Shown piece by piece: positions 1-7,752 of a DNA stretch of 33,799 nt. Made by a program: the position numbers and the translations under genes. The stretch's first letter is position 1; each line of letters opens with the position of its first letter. Source of the stretch: Actinomycetes bacterium (GTDB lineage Bacteria > Actinomycetota > Acidimicrobiia > Acidimicrobiales > RAAP-2); contig JAJZAC010000019.1 in NCBI GenBank assembly GCA_021799615.1, positions 1 to 33,799 of the forward strand. Direction: 5' to 3'. The notes beneath the pieces are model-generated. The model was not told where the DNA came from. It worked only from the letters and a program-made list of their open reading frames with translations, and searched no databases.

Positions 1-2
1 AG

Positions 3-896
3 GGTGGCGAGGCCGCCGGCGGGCGGGCCGACGGCCGCCGGGCCGGCCCGACCCGTCCGGGGGCCGACCGCCGCGACACCCCCCGTCAGCAGCGCCGCGA
101 GGGGGGCCGGGGGCCGGCGACCTCGACCGCCTACCGCAACGCCGCGCTGGCGGCCCTCCCCCCGGAGCAACTACCGGTGGCGGAGGCCCTCCTGCGGGGT
201 GGCATCCCGGCGGTGCGCCAGGCCATCGAGGAACAGAACGCCCGGGCCCGGGCCGACGGCCGTGCGGAGGTCGCACCGGAGCCCCTGTTGGCCATGGCCG
301 AGCAGCTCCTGCCCGCCGTCAACCTGGCCGTATGGAAGGACCGGGCGGCTGCGGCCAGTGCCGCCGGCACCGGCGTCACCCTGCGGGAGCTCCGCTCCAT
401 CGTGACGGCCGCCTCCACCGTCACCCTCGACGAGGAGGGTCGCACCTTCCTCGCCGCCCTCCGCACCTCGCTCGACCAGCGGGTCGTCGCCCTGCGCGAG
501 GCGTGGACGGCCCGTATCACCACCGCCCTGGACGAGGGACGGGTCACCGACGCCCTCCACACGTCGGCACGGGCACCGGAGCACGGGACCCGGCTGGCCG
601 CCGATCTGGCTGTGCGCCTGGCCGACGCGGCCGGTGCCGCCATGTCGGCCGAGACGGATCCCGTCACCTGGTCCGCCGTCCTCGCCGCCGTGGTCGACGC
701 ACCCGTCCGCCGCTCGGTCAAGCCCGCCGGCCTTCCCCACGGTGCCGACGAGGAGCTCCTGGCCGCCGCCCGGCGGGCAGCGGGCTACGTGCCGGAGCTG
801 GCCCGGCTCCTCGGGATCCCGATCCCTCCCCCGCCCGGGCCCCGCCGCCCGCCCGCCCGGCGCACCGGTACGGCCGCCGGGCGCGCCGCCGGCTGA
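3..896 (+). CDS. Partial hypothetical protein (3' end of a gene)
   Basis: The frame is open from the first bases of the window to a TGA at 894-896, so the start lies outside. I do not recognise the family. The first ~45 residues are rich in Gly, Arg and Pro and look disordered; from about position 120 the protein becomes mostly helical (Ala, Leu, Glu and Arg rich, with a GIPAVRQAIEEQNARA segment), and it ends in a Pro/Arg-rich tail. The helical part has the strong third-position GC expected of a real gene. An internal GTG at 177 could be a start, but the same codon quality continues upstream of it. The gene converges on the Nudix gene, with one base between the two stop codons. Confidence 0.6.
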   Translation, partial: GGEAAGGRADGRRAGPTRPGADRRDTPRQQRREGGRGPATSTAYRNAALAALPPEQLPVAEALLRGGIPAVRQAIEEQNARARADGRAEVAPEPLLAMAEQLLPAVNLAVWKDRAAAASAAGTGVTLRELRSIVTAASTVTLDEEGRTFLAALRTSLDQRVVALREAWTARITTALDEGRVTDALHTSARAPEHGTRLAADLAVRLADAAGAAMSAETDPVTWSAVLAAVVDAPVRRSVKPAGLPHGADEELLAAARRAAGYVPELARLLGIPIPPPPGPRRPPARRTGTAAGRAAG

Positions 897-897
897 T

Positions 898-1305
898 TCA
901 CCCCGGCCCGCCCCCTGCAGCCAGGCGGTCCACCAGCCCCGTCATGCCCGGGGCGAGGGGCAACTCCGCCACCTCACCCAGTGGGACCCAGCGGACCACG
1001 GCGGCGTCGTCACCCACCCGGACCCGCGGGAGACCGTCCACCGCCGGACCGGCGGGGACCGCCTCGAAGTCGACGATGTCGTAGGTGGTCCCACCGACCC
1101 CCAGCCGCAGGCGGATCAGCACCCGGCGGCAGGCGACGTCGAGCCCGGTCTCCTCACGGGTCTCGCGGGCGGCAGCGGCACGGGGTGCCTCACCCGGCTC
1201 GATGCGCCCGGCCGGCACCGCCCACCGACCCGCCGCGGGAGAGCCTCCCCGGCGGACGAGGAGAAGGTGGCCGTCCACCACCACGACGGCCCCGGCAGCG
1301 GCCAC
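898..1305 (-). CDS. Nudix hydrolase
   Basis: 135-residue single-domain Nudix protein. A complete Nudix box (G-x5-E-x7-R-E-x2-E-E-x-G-hydrophobic) runs from Gly33 to Leu55, with Glu51/Glu52 as the metal-binding pair, so hydrolysis of a nucleoside-diphosphate-linked substrate is expected. The substrate cannot be read from the sequence; a role in clearing oxidised or excess nucleotides is a family-level guess. The start is GTG at 1305. No ATG is in frame upstream before the GNAT stop, and a 16-base direct repeat lies over the start, encoding a repeated Ala-Gly-Ala-Val-Val. The GNAT gene ends 29 bases upstream on the same strand, so the two probably share an mRNA. Confidence 0.85.
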   Translation of the reverse strand: MAAAGAVVVVDGHLLLVRRGGSPAAGRWAVPAGRIEPGEAPRAAAARETREETGLDVACRRVLIRLRLGVGGTTYDIVDFEAVPAGPAVDGLPRVRVGDDAAVVRWVPLGEVAELPLAPGMTGLVDRLAAGGGPG

Positions 1306-1334
1306 GACGGCCCCGGCGACCGGTGCGGGCTCGG

Positions 1335-1811
1335 TCAGCCCAGCTCCCGGTGCATCATGATGTAGCGGGCTTTGTACCCGTTACTCTCGAAGAAGCTCTT
1401 CGCCCCCCGGTCCCCCGGCAGGGCTCGGCCGTCGATGCCGATGCAGCCCCGGGCACGGGCCCACGCCTCGACGGCCTCGGCCAGCAGGTGGCCGAGGCCC
1501 ACGCTGCGGCCCTGGTCCTCGACGTAGATGCCGTCGAAGCTGGCGATCTCCCGGCCGTCGGTGAACGCCTCGACGTGGGCCAGGGCCGTCGCCACCGGCG
1601 CGTCGTCGATGGTCCCCATCAGGACCAACCGGTCCGGATCGGCGATCAGCTCGCTGAACCGGTCGAGCTCGAAGATGGCCTCGGTGGGCGGGAGGAGCAG
1701 CTCGCCGCCCCGGTGGTGTAGCAGGCCCTGAAAGAACGCCCAGGTCAACTCGATGAACCGTTGCGCGTCTGCGGGCCCGGCCCGTCGCACTCCCTCGTGG
1801 ATCTCGGGCAC
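1335..1811 (-). CDS. GNAT-family N-acetyltransferase
   Basis: 158 residues forming one GNAT fold. The acetyl-CoA pyrophosphate loop is visible as GRSVGLG after the beta-strand DGIYVED (about residues 93-107), followed by the helix HLLAEAVEAWARARG and the C-terminal FFESNGYKARYIMMHREL, typical of the family's last strand and helix. It should transfer an acetyl group from acetyl-CoA to an amine, but the acceptor is not predictable. The start is GTG at 1811, with GGGGAGG and GGGGGG purine runs just upstream. It lies between the small actinobacterial protein and the Nudix gene, all on the minus strand with short gaps. Confidence 0.85.
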   Translation of the reverse strand: MPEIHEGVRRAGPADAQRFIELTWAFFQGLLHHRGGELLLPPTEAIFELDRFSELIADPDRLVLMGTIDDAPVATALAHVEAFTDGREIASFDGIYVEDQGRSVGLGHLLAEAVEAWARARGCIGIDGRALPGDRGAKSFFESNGYKARYIMMHRELG

Positions 1812-1863
1812 GGTCCCCCCATCCTCCCCGGGGACTCCGCCGCCCGCCTGGGAACCTGGCCGC

Positions 1864-2382
1864 TCAGGCGAGCAGCTGATCGATGCGGCCGAGAATAGTA
1901 CGCCGGCCCCGGGTCCCCGCCTCGTACGAGCGGACCGCCGTCAGCTCGGCCCGGCTGAGGCCGTCCAGCCGTTGGACGACCTGGGAGGCGGACAGCGCGT
2001 CGAAGTCGGGAATGGGCAGCGACTCCGGCGACGGGGCCTCCGACCGCGACGGGGCCTCCGGCCGTGGCTCGTCGCCGACCGGAGGCGGCTCGGCGGCTGG
2101 CTCCTGGGGCGGGGCGGTGCGGGGCCGGGCCGGGCGGGGCGGTGTGGCGCCGAGCCCCAGCCGCCGCGACAGTGCCCGCCCGCCGACGTGAACCGTCATC
2201 TTGCCCACGGCATGCGCGCTGGCCAGCCGCACGCCCACGGCATCGCGCCCCCGAGCGGCCAGCCGGGGCACCTCCTCCACGGCCGAGACGACCAACCCGG
2301 CGGGAGCGAACACCACCAGGTCGAGCAGCGCATCGAGGGCGCTGCGGGTGCCGTCCTCCTTGCCGCCCGGGCCACCCGTCAT
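1864..2382 (-). CDS. Conserved actinobacterial small protein (lipid-droplet-associated-protein-like C-terminus)
   Basis: 172 residues. The N-terminal third (LLDLVVFAPAGLVVSAVEEVPRL) is hydrophobic and amphipathic; the middle, about residues 75-125, is a Pro/Glu/Arg-rich linker. The C-terminal ~45 residues (IPDFDALSASQVVQRLDGLS, then a segment ending RGRRTILGRIDQLL) resemble a motif I know from mycobacterial proteins annotated as lipid droplet-associated. The function is not established; that C-terminal helical motif is the main family signature. The ATG overlaps the TGA of the DUF4193 gene as ATGA (2379-2382), so translation is very likely coupled. A longer open frame upstream is antisense shadow within DUF4193 and was discarded. 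Confidence 0.7.
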   Translation of the reverse strand: MTGGPGGKEDGTRSALDALLDLVVFAPAGLVVSAVEEVPRLAARGRDAVGVRLASAHAVGKMTVHVGGRALSRRLGLGATPPRPARPRTAPPQEPAAEPPPVGDEPRPEAPSRSEAPSPESLPIPDFDALSASQVVQRLDGLSRAELTAVRSYEAGTRGRRTILGRIDQLLA

Positions 2383-2864
2383 ACGCAGTCGCGGCAGAGC
2401 ATGCGCTCCGGGTCGGCCAGCTGGCTCGGGTGCTTGACGAGGAAGCAGCTCCGGCACACGAACTCGTCCGGCTGCTTGGGCAGGACCCGCTCGACGCCGT
2501 CGCCCCGGTCGTCCGGTTCGGCCGCCTCCTCGTCCTCCTCGTCCTCCTCGACGACCAGGCGCTCCTTCAGGATCATGTCCAGGCTGGCCTCGACGTCCTC
2601 GTCGTCGGGCACGTCGTCGTCGTCGTCGTCGCCCTCCTCGGCGGTGCGCGGCGGCACCGGCACCGGGACGACGTCCACGTCGTCCACGACGTCCACGTCG
2701 TCCACGTCGACGGCATCGTCGACCACGTCGTCGTCTTCGTCGTCCACGACGACCGCGTCGTCGAGGTCGTCCCCGACGACGAGATCGTCCTCCTCGTCGA
2801 GGTCGTCGGGCTCGACGTCGACCAGCTCGTCGGGCTCGTGGACGTCTTCGAGTTCCTGTGGCAT
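2379..2864 (-). CDS. DUF4193 family protein with a long acidic domain
   Basis: 161 residues. The C-terminal ~40 residues are the DUF4193 signature: VLPKQPDEFVCRSCFLVKHPSQL followed by a Cys-x2-Cys-type end (MLCRDCV), giving two Cys pairs that look like a small zinc site. This family occurs across Actinobacteria and its role is unknown. Here the N-terminal part is strongly extended: about 110 residues made largely of Asp, Glu and Val, including a tandemly duplicated six-residue Val/Asp unit (see repeat at 2671-2706). Family members I know are nearer 100 residues. The ATG at 2864 has a GGAAAGG Shine-Dalgarno five bases upstream. The downstream gene overlaps its stop codon. A TATGCT box at 2894-2899 could be the promoter. 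Confidence 0.85.
   Translation of the reverse strand: MPQELEDVHEPDELVDVEPDDLDEEDDLVVGDDLDDAVVVDDEDDDVVDDAVDVDDVDVVDDVDVVPVPVPPRTAEEGDDDDDDVPDDEDVEASLDMILKERLVVEEDEEDEEAAEPDDRGDGVERVLPKQPDEFVCRSCFLVKHPSQLADPERMLCRDCV
2671..2706. repeat. Perfect 18-bp tandem duplication inside the DUF4193 acidic tract
   Basis: Two identical copies of acgtccacgtcgtccacg lie head to tail at 2671-2688 and 2689-2706. The unit is six codons, so the frame is kept and the protein gains a second Val-Asp-Asp-Val-Asp-Val. The surrounding sequence (about 2600-2830) is a looser gtc/gac repeat of the same kind, suggesting growth by slippage. Confidence 0.9.
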
Positions 2865-2893
2865 TCGCGCCTTTCCGTCGTCGGTTCGCCGGG

Positions 2894-2899
2894 AGCATA
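2894..2899 (-). promoter_or_regulatory. Candidate -10 box for the DUF4193 operon
   Basis: TATGCT on the minus strand, matching TANNNT and about 30 bases from the ATG at 2864, which would give a leader of roughly 22 bases including the GGAAAGG ribosome site. No convincing -35 was found at the usual spacing. Confidence 0.4.
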
Positions 2900-3188
2900 G
2901 ACGCTGCTCGGGATCCGCCGCGCGACCGGAACACCGGGGTCGTGACCGGGTTGTTCCGGACCGGTCCGCCACACGGTCGCCGTGACGCTCCGGCGGCCGG
3001 GCCCAGGGGCCTTTGGCACCATCCCCCCTCGCGATGCCGACGCGATGCGCCGACGAGGGAAGACGTTCTCTACTCGAACCCCTGGGCCTCCTCCGCCTCT
3101 CACAGCATCCCCCCCGTCGGCACCGTCGGCACGCGAATGGCGTCGGCAGCCCGGTCCGGGGCGTCTGGGACTGCGGGCACCATAGGCC

Positions 3189-3206
3189 ACGGGACCGGGG
3201 GTCCGT
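3189..3206 (-). terminator. Weak hairpin downstream of the ThyX-like gene
   Basis: A seven-pair stem with one bulged G and a three-base loop (ACGGgACC-ggg-GGTCCGT), about 50 bases beyond the ThyX-like stop codon. There is no T-tract, as is common in GC-rich actinobacteria. Confidence 0.3.
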
Positions 3207-3255
3207 CAAACGGTTTTCACCGCCCGTGAGCAGGGACGATGATCAGAAGACCTGG

Positions 3256-4905
3256 TCAGCCGTGCGCGGTCTCGGTGCCGGAAGACCGCCTGGCCTCGGC
3301 ACGTCGTTCCGAGTCGAGCCGCTCCAGCCCCACCGCGTCGTGGTCCACGTACGACATGGCCGCTGCCAGCAGCCGGTGGCCGGCCCGTTCGGCGATCTGC
3401 CGGTGCATCTCCTGGGCGACCCAGCGGTAGGAGGGGTGGCCCTGGGGACCGGAACGCAGCTCGCAGACGTGCATCGCCTCGCGGGCGTTCATCTGCATCG
3501 CGTAGCGGATGCGGTACCCGAGCGCCACCGCGTACGCCGCCGCCTCGGGGAACTCCCCCACCAGGTCCTCGTAGAGGGCGCGGGACCGCTCCATGGAGGC
3601 GCCGTAGGCATCGCCCACCCCGGCCTCGGCGACGAGCTCGGGCACGTCGTACCCGAGCTCCGGACCGAGGGCCTGCCATTCGATGGTGAGCAACCGGTGC
3701 CGCTGCAGGTCCCGGAACGCGCCATAGTCGGTGACGACGTCGAACCGGTACCCGGTGCGTTCGAACGCCCGGCCCGGACGGTGACGCCGGTTCTCCCGCT
3801 CCCCCACGTAGGCGGCGAGGAGCGCCCGCCGGTCCTCCGCGCCGAGGCGCTGGACCCGGGTCAGCAGACCGGCATCGGGGACGGCCACCTCCGGAAAGCA
3901 GATGGCCGCCAGCACCTTGTCCTCGCCCTCGGGGTCGAACTCGACCAGGTCCACCACCGGGGCACCGCCGGGACCGTACGCGGGGTCGCCGTCCGGGTCG
4001 ACGAGGTCGGGGAACAGCCGCTCGACCACCCGCGCCGTGGCCGCCCTCGTCGACGCCAGGTAGTCGGTCCACCGGCCGCCGCGCTCGGGCCGGTCGACGC
4101 GCTGGAGGAACGAGGGGATGACCTTCCGCAGCTCCTCCAGCATCATGTCCGCATACCGGCGCGCCTCGGGGAGCGGATGGCCCCGCATGCGCAGGAGAAG
4201 GTGCTCGTAGCCCTGGCCCGTGCCGTAGATCCCGACGTTGGACAGCGAGGCCGCCGGCAGCAGGCCCCGCAGGGCGTCGAGCGCCTTCGCCCGCACGGCC
4301 TGGCGGTGGACGAAGTCGGAGTCGCCCGGTTGGCGGGGGAACCGGGCGGCCACGTGGGTCTGGGTCGCCCCCAGCAGCTCGCCGTAGGTGTCGAAGACGC
4401 GGTCCATCTCGCCCACGTAGCGGGCACCGTGGACGGAGTCCAGGATCTCGGGGTCGCGGTAGTACCGGTAGTGCCCGGTGGACAGTCGCGCGTCGTAGGC
4501 GATGTACCGGGTCGACTGCTCCAGGTAGGACATCAGCCGGCCCCACTCCAGGACCTTGGTGAGGAGGTTCGAGGCCTGCTCGCAGGCCAGGTGCACCCCC
4601 CCCAACTGCGCCACCGAATCGTCCCCGTACTCGCCGAACACCCGCTCGTAGAGTTCCTCGGCCCGGGCGAGACCCATGGTGGCGTCGACACCGGCGTCGC
4701 CGCGCACGTCGAGCTCGCCCACGAACTCGTCGAGGAACAGGCGCCGGAGGCTCTTGGGCGAGCGGGAGTACCGGGCGAACAGCGCTCCCTTGACCACCTC
4801 GGGCAGGTTGACCAGGGCGAACACCGGCTGGTCGAGGTTCGTCACGTACCGCCGGAGGACGTCGGACTCCTCGGCCGTGAAGCGCTCGACTGCGTAGGGG
4901 AACAT
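3256..4905 (-). CDS. Tandem ThyX-domain protein (FAD-dependent thymidylate synthase-like)
   Basis: 549 residues, about twice a normal ThyX (220-250). Both halves look ThyX-like. In the N-terminal half the motif region is WGRLMSYLEQSTRY at 121-134: it keeps Gln-Ser-x-Arg-Tyr (Ser131 at the catalytic Ser position), but the Arg-His-Arg has become Trp-Gly-Arg. In the C-terminal half RHRLLTIEWQA at 402-412 keeps the FAD-binding Arg-His-Arg but has Ala412 where the Ser should be. The second half also has ELRSGPQGHPSYR (482-494), like the dUMP-binding end of ThyX. ThyX converts dUMP to dTMP using methylene-tetrahydrofolate and reduced FAD; whether this split form still does so is open. The ATG at 4905 lies 12 bases after the helicase stop, so it is the last gene of the lepB-tat-helicase run. 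Confidence 0.8.
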   Translation of the reverse strand: MFPYAVERFTAEESDVLRRYVTNLDQPVFALVNLPEVVKGALFARYSRSPKSLRRLFLDEFVGELDVRGDAGVDATMGLARAEELYERVFGEYGDDSVAQLGGVHLACEQASNLLTKVLEWGRLMSYLEQSTRYIAYDARLSTGHYRYYRDPEILDSVHGARYVGEMDRVFDTYGELLGATQTHVAARFPRQPGDSDFVHRQAVRAKALDALRGLLPAASLSNVGIYGTGQGYEHLLLRMRGHPLPEARRYADMMLEELRKVIPSFLQRVDRPERGGRWTDYLASTRAATARVVERLFPDLVDPDGDPAYGPGGAPVVDLVEFDPEGEDKVLAAICFPEVAVPDAGLLTRVQRLGAEDRRALLAAYVGERENRRHRPGRAFERTGYRFDVVTDYGAFRDLQRHRLLTIEWQALGPELGYDVPELVAEAGVGDAYGASMERSRALYEDLVGEFPEAAAYAVALGYRIRYAMQMNAREAMHVCELRSGPQGHPSYRWVAQEMHRQIAERAGHRLLAAAMSYVDHDAVGLERLDSERRAEARRSSGTETAHG

Positions 4906-4917
4906 GCCCCGGCAACA

Positions 4918-6972
4918 CTAGGACCGGCGGCGCCGGTCAGTGGCGGACCCCGCTGGTTCCGGGGCCCCGGCCTCCCCCGCCTCGCCCACCTCGAGGCCGG
5001 CGGCCACCACGCCCCGCAGCACCTGGCGACCGGCGGTGGCACACGCCCGCCGGGTGGCGTCCTCCGGGGCCACCTGGGCCAGCTGCGTGAGGAGGTCGGC
5101 CAGCTGGCGGGCGTTGCGCACGAAGTCCCCGGGGGCGATCTCCGTGTGCCCGAGCGCCTCGGCAAGGCCACCGCCCCGCGTCCAGGTGGCGACGGCCCGG
5201 GCCAGCCCGGGGTCGGGGCGTCGCGTCCGCGGGATGCCGACCCGGCGTTCGTCAGCCCGCAGGCCGGCGGCCAGGGCATCGAGTGCCGCCAGGCGGTCCC
5301 GCACGACGGCATCCCGCACCCCCGGCGGCTCGCCTCGCTCCCGTGCCTCGTAGGTGAGCCCCGACACGACGGCGGCCACCTGGTGCGGGGCCAGCTGGTC
5401 GAGGATGCCATGCCCGACAGCCTCGGCGGCCAGCAGGTCGCACTCGTGGTACAGGGTGGCCAGCCGGATCCCGGCAGCGGTGAGGCGCCACCCGTCGACG
5501 TAGCCCCGGCCGGACAGCACGGCCAACCGCCGGTCCAGCCGAACCGGCAGGGACACCGATCCTTCGGGCGCCTGCCACTGGCCATAGGAGGAGGCGAGGA
5601 GCCGGTGGGCCTCGTGGCGGTCGGCCCGGCGCACCAGGTTCACGGCCAGGTTGTAGGTGGGCTGGAACGCCGAGCGCAGGTCCGGCGGGTCGGCCACCGC
5701 CACCCGGGCGACGGTCGCCATCGCCGTCCCCTGCGACCACGCCACGACGGCGGTGCCCTCGGTGTCGATGCCCCGGCGACCGGCCCGGCCCGTCAACTGC
5801 TGGTACTCGCCGGCGTGCAGGGGGCTGCGTTCGGCACCCCGGAATTTCGCGAACCGCTCGATCACCACCGTGCGGGCCGGCATGTTGACACCGAGCGCCA
5901 GGGTCTCGGTGGCGAACACCAGGCGGAGCAGGCCCGCCTCGAAGCACCGCTCCGCCGCCCGCCGGAACGGGGGCACCAGCCCGGCGTGGTGCGGAGCGAT
6001 GCCCAGTTCGAGGGCGTGGGACCAGGGACCGAACCCGAGGGTGGCCAGGTCGTCGTCACCGAGCGACTCGACGCTGTCCTCCACGATCTCCCGGACGGCC
6101 CGGCGCTCGCGCTCGTCGGTGAAGCGCACCCCGTCCTCGACGCACTGGCGCACGGCATCGTCGCACGCGGCCCTGCTGAAGATGAACGTGATGGCCGGGA
6201 GCAGCCCGTCCGCCTCGAGCCGCTCGGCCAGCTCCGACCGGCGCGGTGCCCGCCACCGCCTCGCCCCGCGGGTGCGCCGGTCCAGGGCGAGCGCGTCGGG
6301 GTGGGCCCGTCCGTCACGCAGCAGGGGGAGCAGCCGGACCCCGTCGCGCCCCCGCTCCCCCACCGCGACCAGGTGGTCCAGGACCACCGGGCGGCGGGTC
6401 TCCACCACCACGTCGGTCGGGCCCCGCACCGAGGCGACCCACGCCCCGAAGTCGCCGCTGTTGTGCACGGTGGCCGACAGGCACACCACCGCCACCTGGG
6501 GCGGCGCCACGATGAGGATCTCCTCCCACACCGGTCCCCGGTAGGGGTCCTGGAGGTAGTGGACCTCGTCCAGGACCACGACGGCCAGCCCGGACAGCGC
6601 GTCCGACCCGGCGAACAGCATGTTGCGGAGCACCTCGGTCGTCATCACCACCACCGGCGCCCCCGGTCGGTGGGACACGTCGCCGGTGAGGAGGCCGACT
6701 CGGGCGGGGCCGAACCGCCGGCTCAGCTCGTCGTACTTCTGGTTGGACAGGGCCTTGATCGGGGTGGTGTAGACGGCCTTGCCCCCGGCGGCCAGTGCCC
6801 GGGCGACGGCGTAGTCGGCGACCACCGTCTTGCCCGAGCCGGTCGGCGCCGACACCACGACGGACCGGCCGCCGTCCAGGGCGTCCATGGCGGCGAGCTG
6901 GAAGGGGTCGAGCGCAAACGGGTGGGAGGCGACGAACGCCGCACGGACCTCCCCGGCGTCGCCGGGCCTCAT
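4918..6972 (-). CDS. helY: Ski2/HelY-type DEAD/DEVH-box RNA helicase
   Basis: 684 residues. Motifs in order: Walker A APTGSGKT (42-49), TPIKALSNQK (70-79), DEVH box (135-138), SAT (166-168), HHAGL (about 328-332) and motif VI QLTGRAGRRGID (392-403). The C-terminal third has the helical DSHCT-like layout of the Ski2/Mtr4 group. These enzymes unwind RNA or remodel RNPs using ATP, in the cytoplasm. It is shorter than mycobacterial HelY (about 900 residues). Its position directly after tatC is the same as helY in mycobacteria, which supports the name. The ATG at 6972 follows the tatC stop by one base, so translation is probably coupled. Confidence 0.88.
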   Translation of the reverse strand: MRPGDAGEVRAAFVASHPFALDPFQLAAMDALDGGRSVVVSAPTGSGKTVVADYAVARALAAGGKAVYTTPIKALSNQKYDELSRRFGPARVGLLTGDVSHRPGAPVVVMTTEVLRNMLFAGSDALSGLAVVVLDEVHYLQDPYRGPVWEEILIVAPPQVAVVCLSATVHNSGDFGAWVASVRGPTDVVVETRRPVVLDHLVAVGERGRDGVRLLPLLRDGRAHPDALALDRRTRGARRWRAPRRSELAERLEADGLLPAITFIFSRAACDDAVRQCVEDGVRFTDERERRAVREIVEDSVESLGDDDLATLGFGPWSHALELGIAPHHAGLVPPFRRAAERCFEAGLLRLVFATETLALGVNMPARTVVIERFAKFRGAERSPLHAGEYQQLTGRAGRRGIDTEGTAVVAWSQGTAMATVARVAVADPPDLRSAFQPTYNLAVNLVRRADRHEAHRLLASSYGQWQAPEGSVSLPVRLDRRLAVLSGRGYVDGWRLTAAGIRLATLYHECDLLAAEAVGHGILDQLAPHQVAAVVSGLTYEARERGEPPGVRDAVVRDRLAALDALAAGLRADERRVGIPRTRRPDPGLARAVATWTRGGGLAEALGHTEIAPGDFVRNARQLADLLTQLAQVAPEDATRRACATAGRQVLRGVVAAGLEVGEAGEAGAPEPAGSATDRRRRS

Positions 6973-6973
6973 G

Positions 6974-7720
6974 TCACCGCTTCAGCAGCCAGCCGATGAG
7001 GATCGACAGCTCGTAGAAGGCATAGAGGGGGACGGCCAGCGCCAGCATGGAGAACGGGTCGGAGCTCGGAGTGAACACGCCGGCCGCCACGACGATCAGG
7101 ATGATGGCCCACCGGCGCACCGACGACAGTTGCCGCCACGACACGATCCCCGCCGCCTCGAGCGACACCAGCACCACCGGGAACTCGAAGGCGATCCCGA
7201 ACACCGCCATCAGCAGCATCACCAGGTTCAGGTACTTGACGGGGTCGTAGATCTGCCGGAGCCCGGGCCCGCCGATGCTGCCGAGGAACGTCAGGGCGTG
7301 GGGGAACGTGATGTAGGCCACCACGCACCCCAGCGAGAACAGCACGATCGACGCCAGGACGAACGGCACCGCGTAGCGCTTCTCGGTGGGCTTCAGTCCG
7401 GGGGTCACGAACCGCCAGAACTCCCACAGGATGACCGGTGACGCCAGGAACAGCCCCCCGTAGGCGGCCACCTTGACCCGGATCGACAGCCCGTCGAGCG
7501 GCCCGGTGACGAACAGGCTGCAGTGGCCGTGGCTGGACTGGCAGTAGGGCGCCTTCAGAACGTCGAGGATCGCGGGGTAGACGACGAAGGCCACCGTGGC
7601 CGTCACGACGAACGCCACCGCGCAGATCACCACCCGCCGCCGGAGCTCGCGCAGGTGCTCGGCCAGCGTCATGGCGCCGGTGTCGGGCCGGCTCGCCTTC
7701 CGGCGGAGCATCGTCGCCAT
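6974..7720 (-). CDS. tatC: Sec-independent protein translocase TatC
   Basis: 248 residues with six predicted membrane helices. Key TatC features: the cytoplasmic N-terminal EHLRELRRR (21-29), Glu113 in the first cytoplasmic loop (PTEKRY) and Glu179 in FGIAFEFP in the fourth helix region; these positions match residues important for recognising the twin-arginine signal in E. coli. TatC binds the RR signal peptide and recruits TatA to export folded proteins. I chose the ATG at 7720 because GGAGGGG lies five bases upstream; open frame further upstream is antisense to tatA. It sits between tatA and the helicase. Confidence 0.95.
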   Translation of the reverse strand: MATMLRRKASRPDTGAMTLAEHLRELRRRVVICAVAFVVTATVAFVVYPAILDVLKAPYCQSSHGHCSLFVTGPLDGLSIRVKVAAYGGLFLASPVILWEFWRFVTPGLKPTEKRYAVPFVLASIVLFSLGCVVAYITFPHALTFLGSIGGPGLRQIYDPVKYLNLVMLLMAVFGIAFEFPVVLVSLEAAGIVSWRQLSSVRRWAIILIVVAAGVFTPSSDPFSMLALAVPLYAFYELSILIGWLLKR

Positions 7721-7752
7721 CCTCGCCCCTCCGGACCGGTCGGTCACCGTCG

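Larger units (their letters stand above)
2865..3255. other. 391-base gap without a supported gene
   Basis: Non-coding between DUF4193 and the ThyX-like gene, both on the minus strand. It holds the candidate DUF4193 -10 box, a hairpin after the ThyX-like gene (3189-3206), and an imperfect palindrome GGGGCC-TTT-GGCACC at 3006-3020 that could be a regulator site. Frames running across it lack starts with ribosome sites and continue into antisense of neighbouring genes. A tRNA was looked for and not found. Confidence 0.6.

Noticed and set aside
3060..3090. T-loop-like string (GGGGTTCGAGT on the minus strand) suggesting a tRNA
   Set aside because: The flanking bases do not pair to make a T-stem, and no acceptor or anticodon arm could be found.
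3013..6999. Very long open frame on the plus strand (over 1300 codons) antisense to the ThyX-like and helicase genes
   Set aside because: It is the mirror of GC-rich minus-strand genes, has no homologous motifs, and the opposite strand encodes clear conserved proteins.
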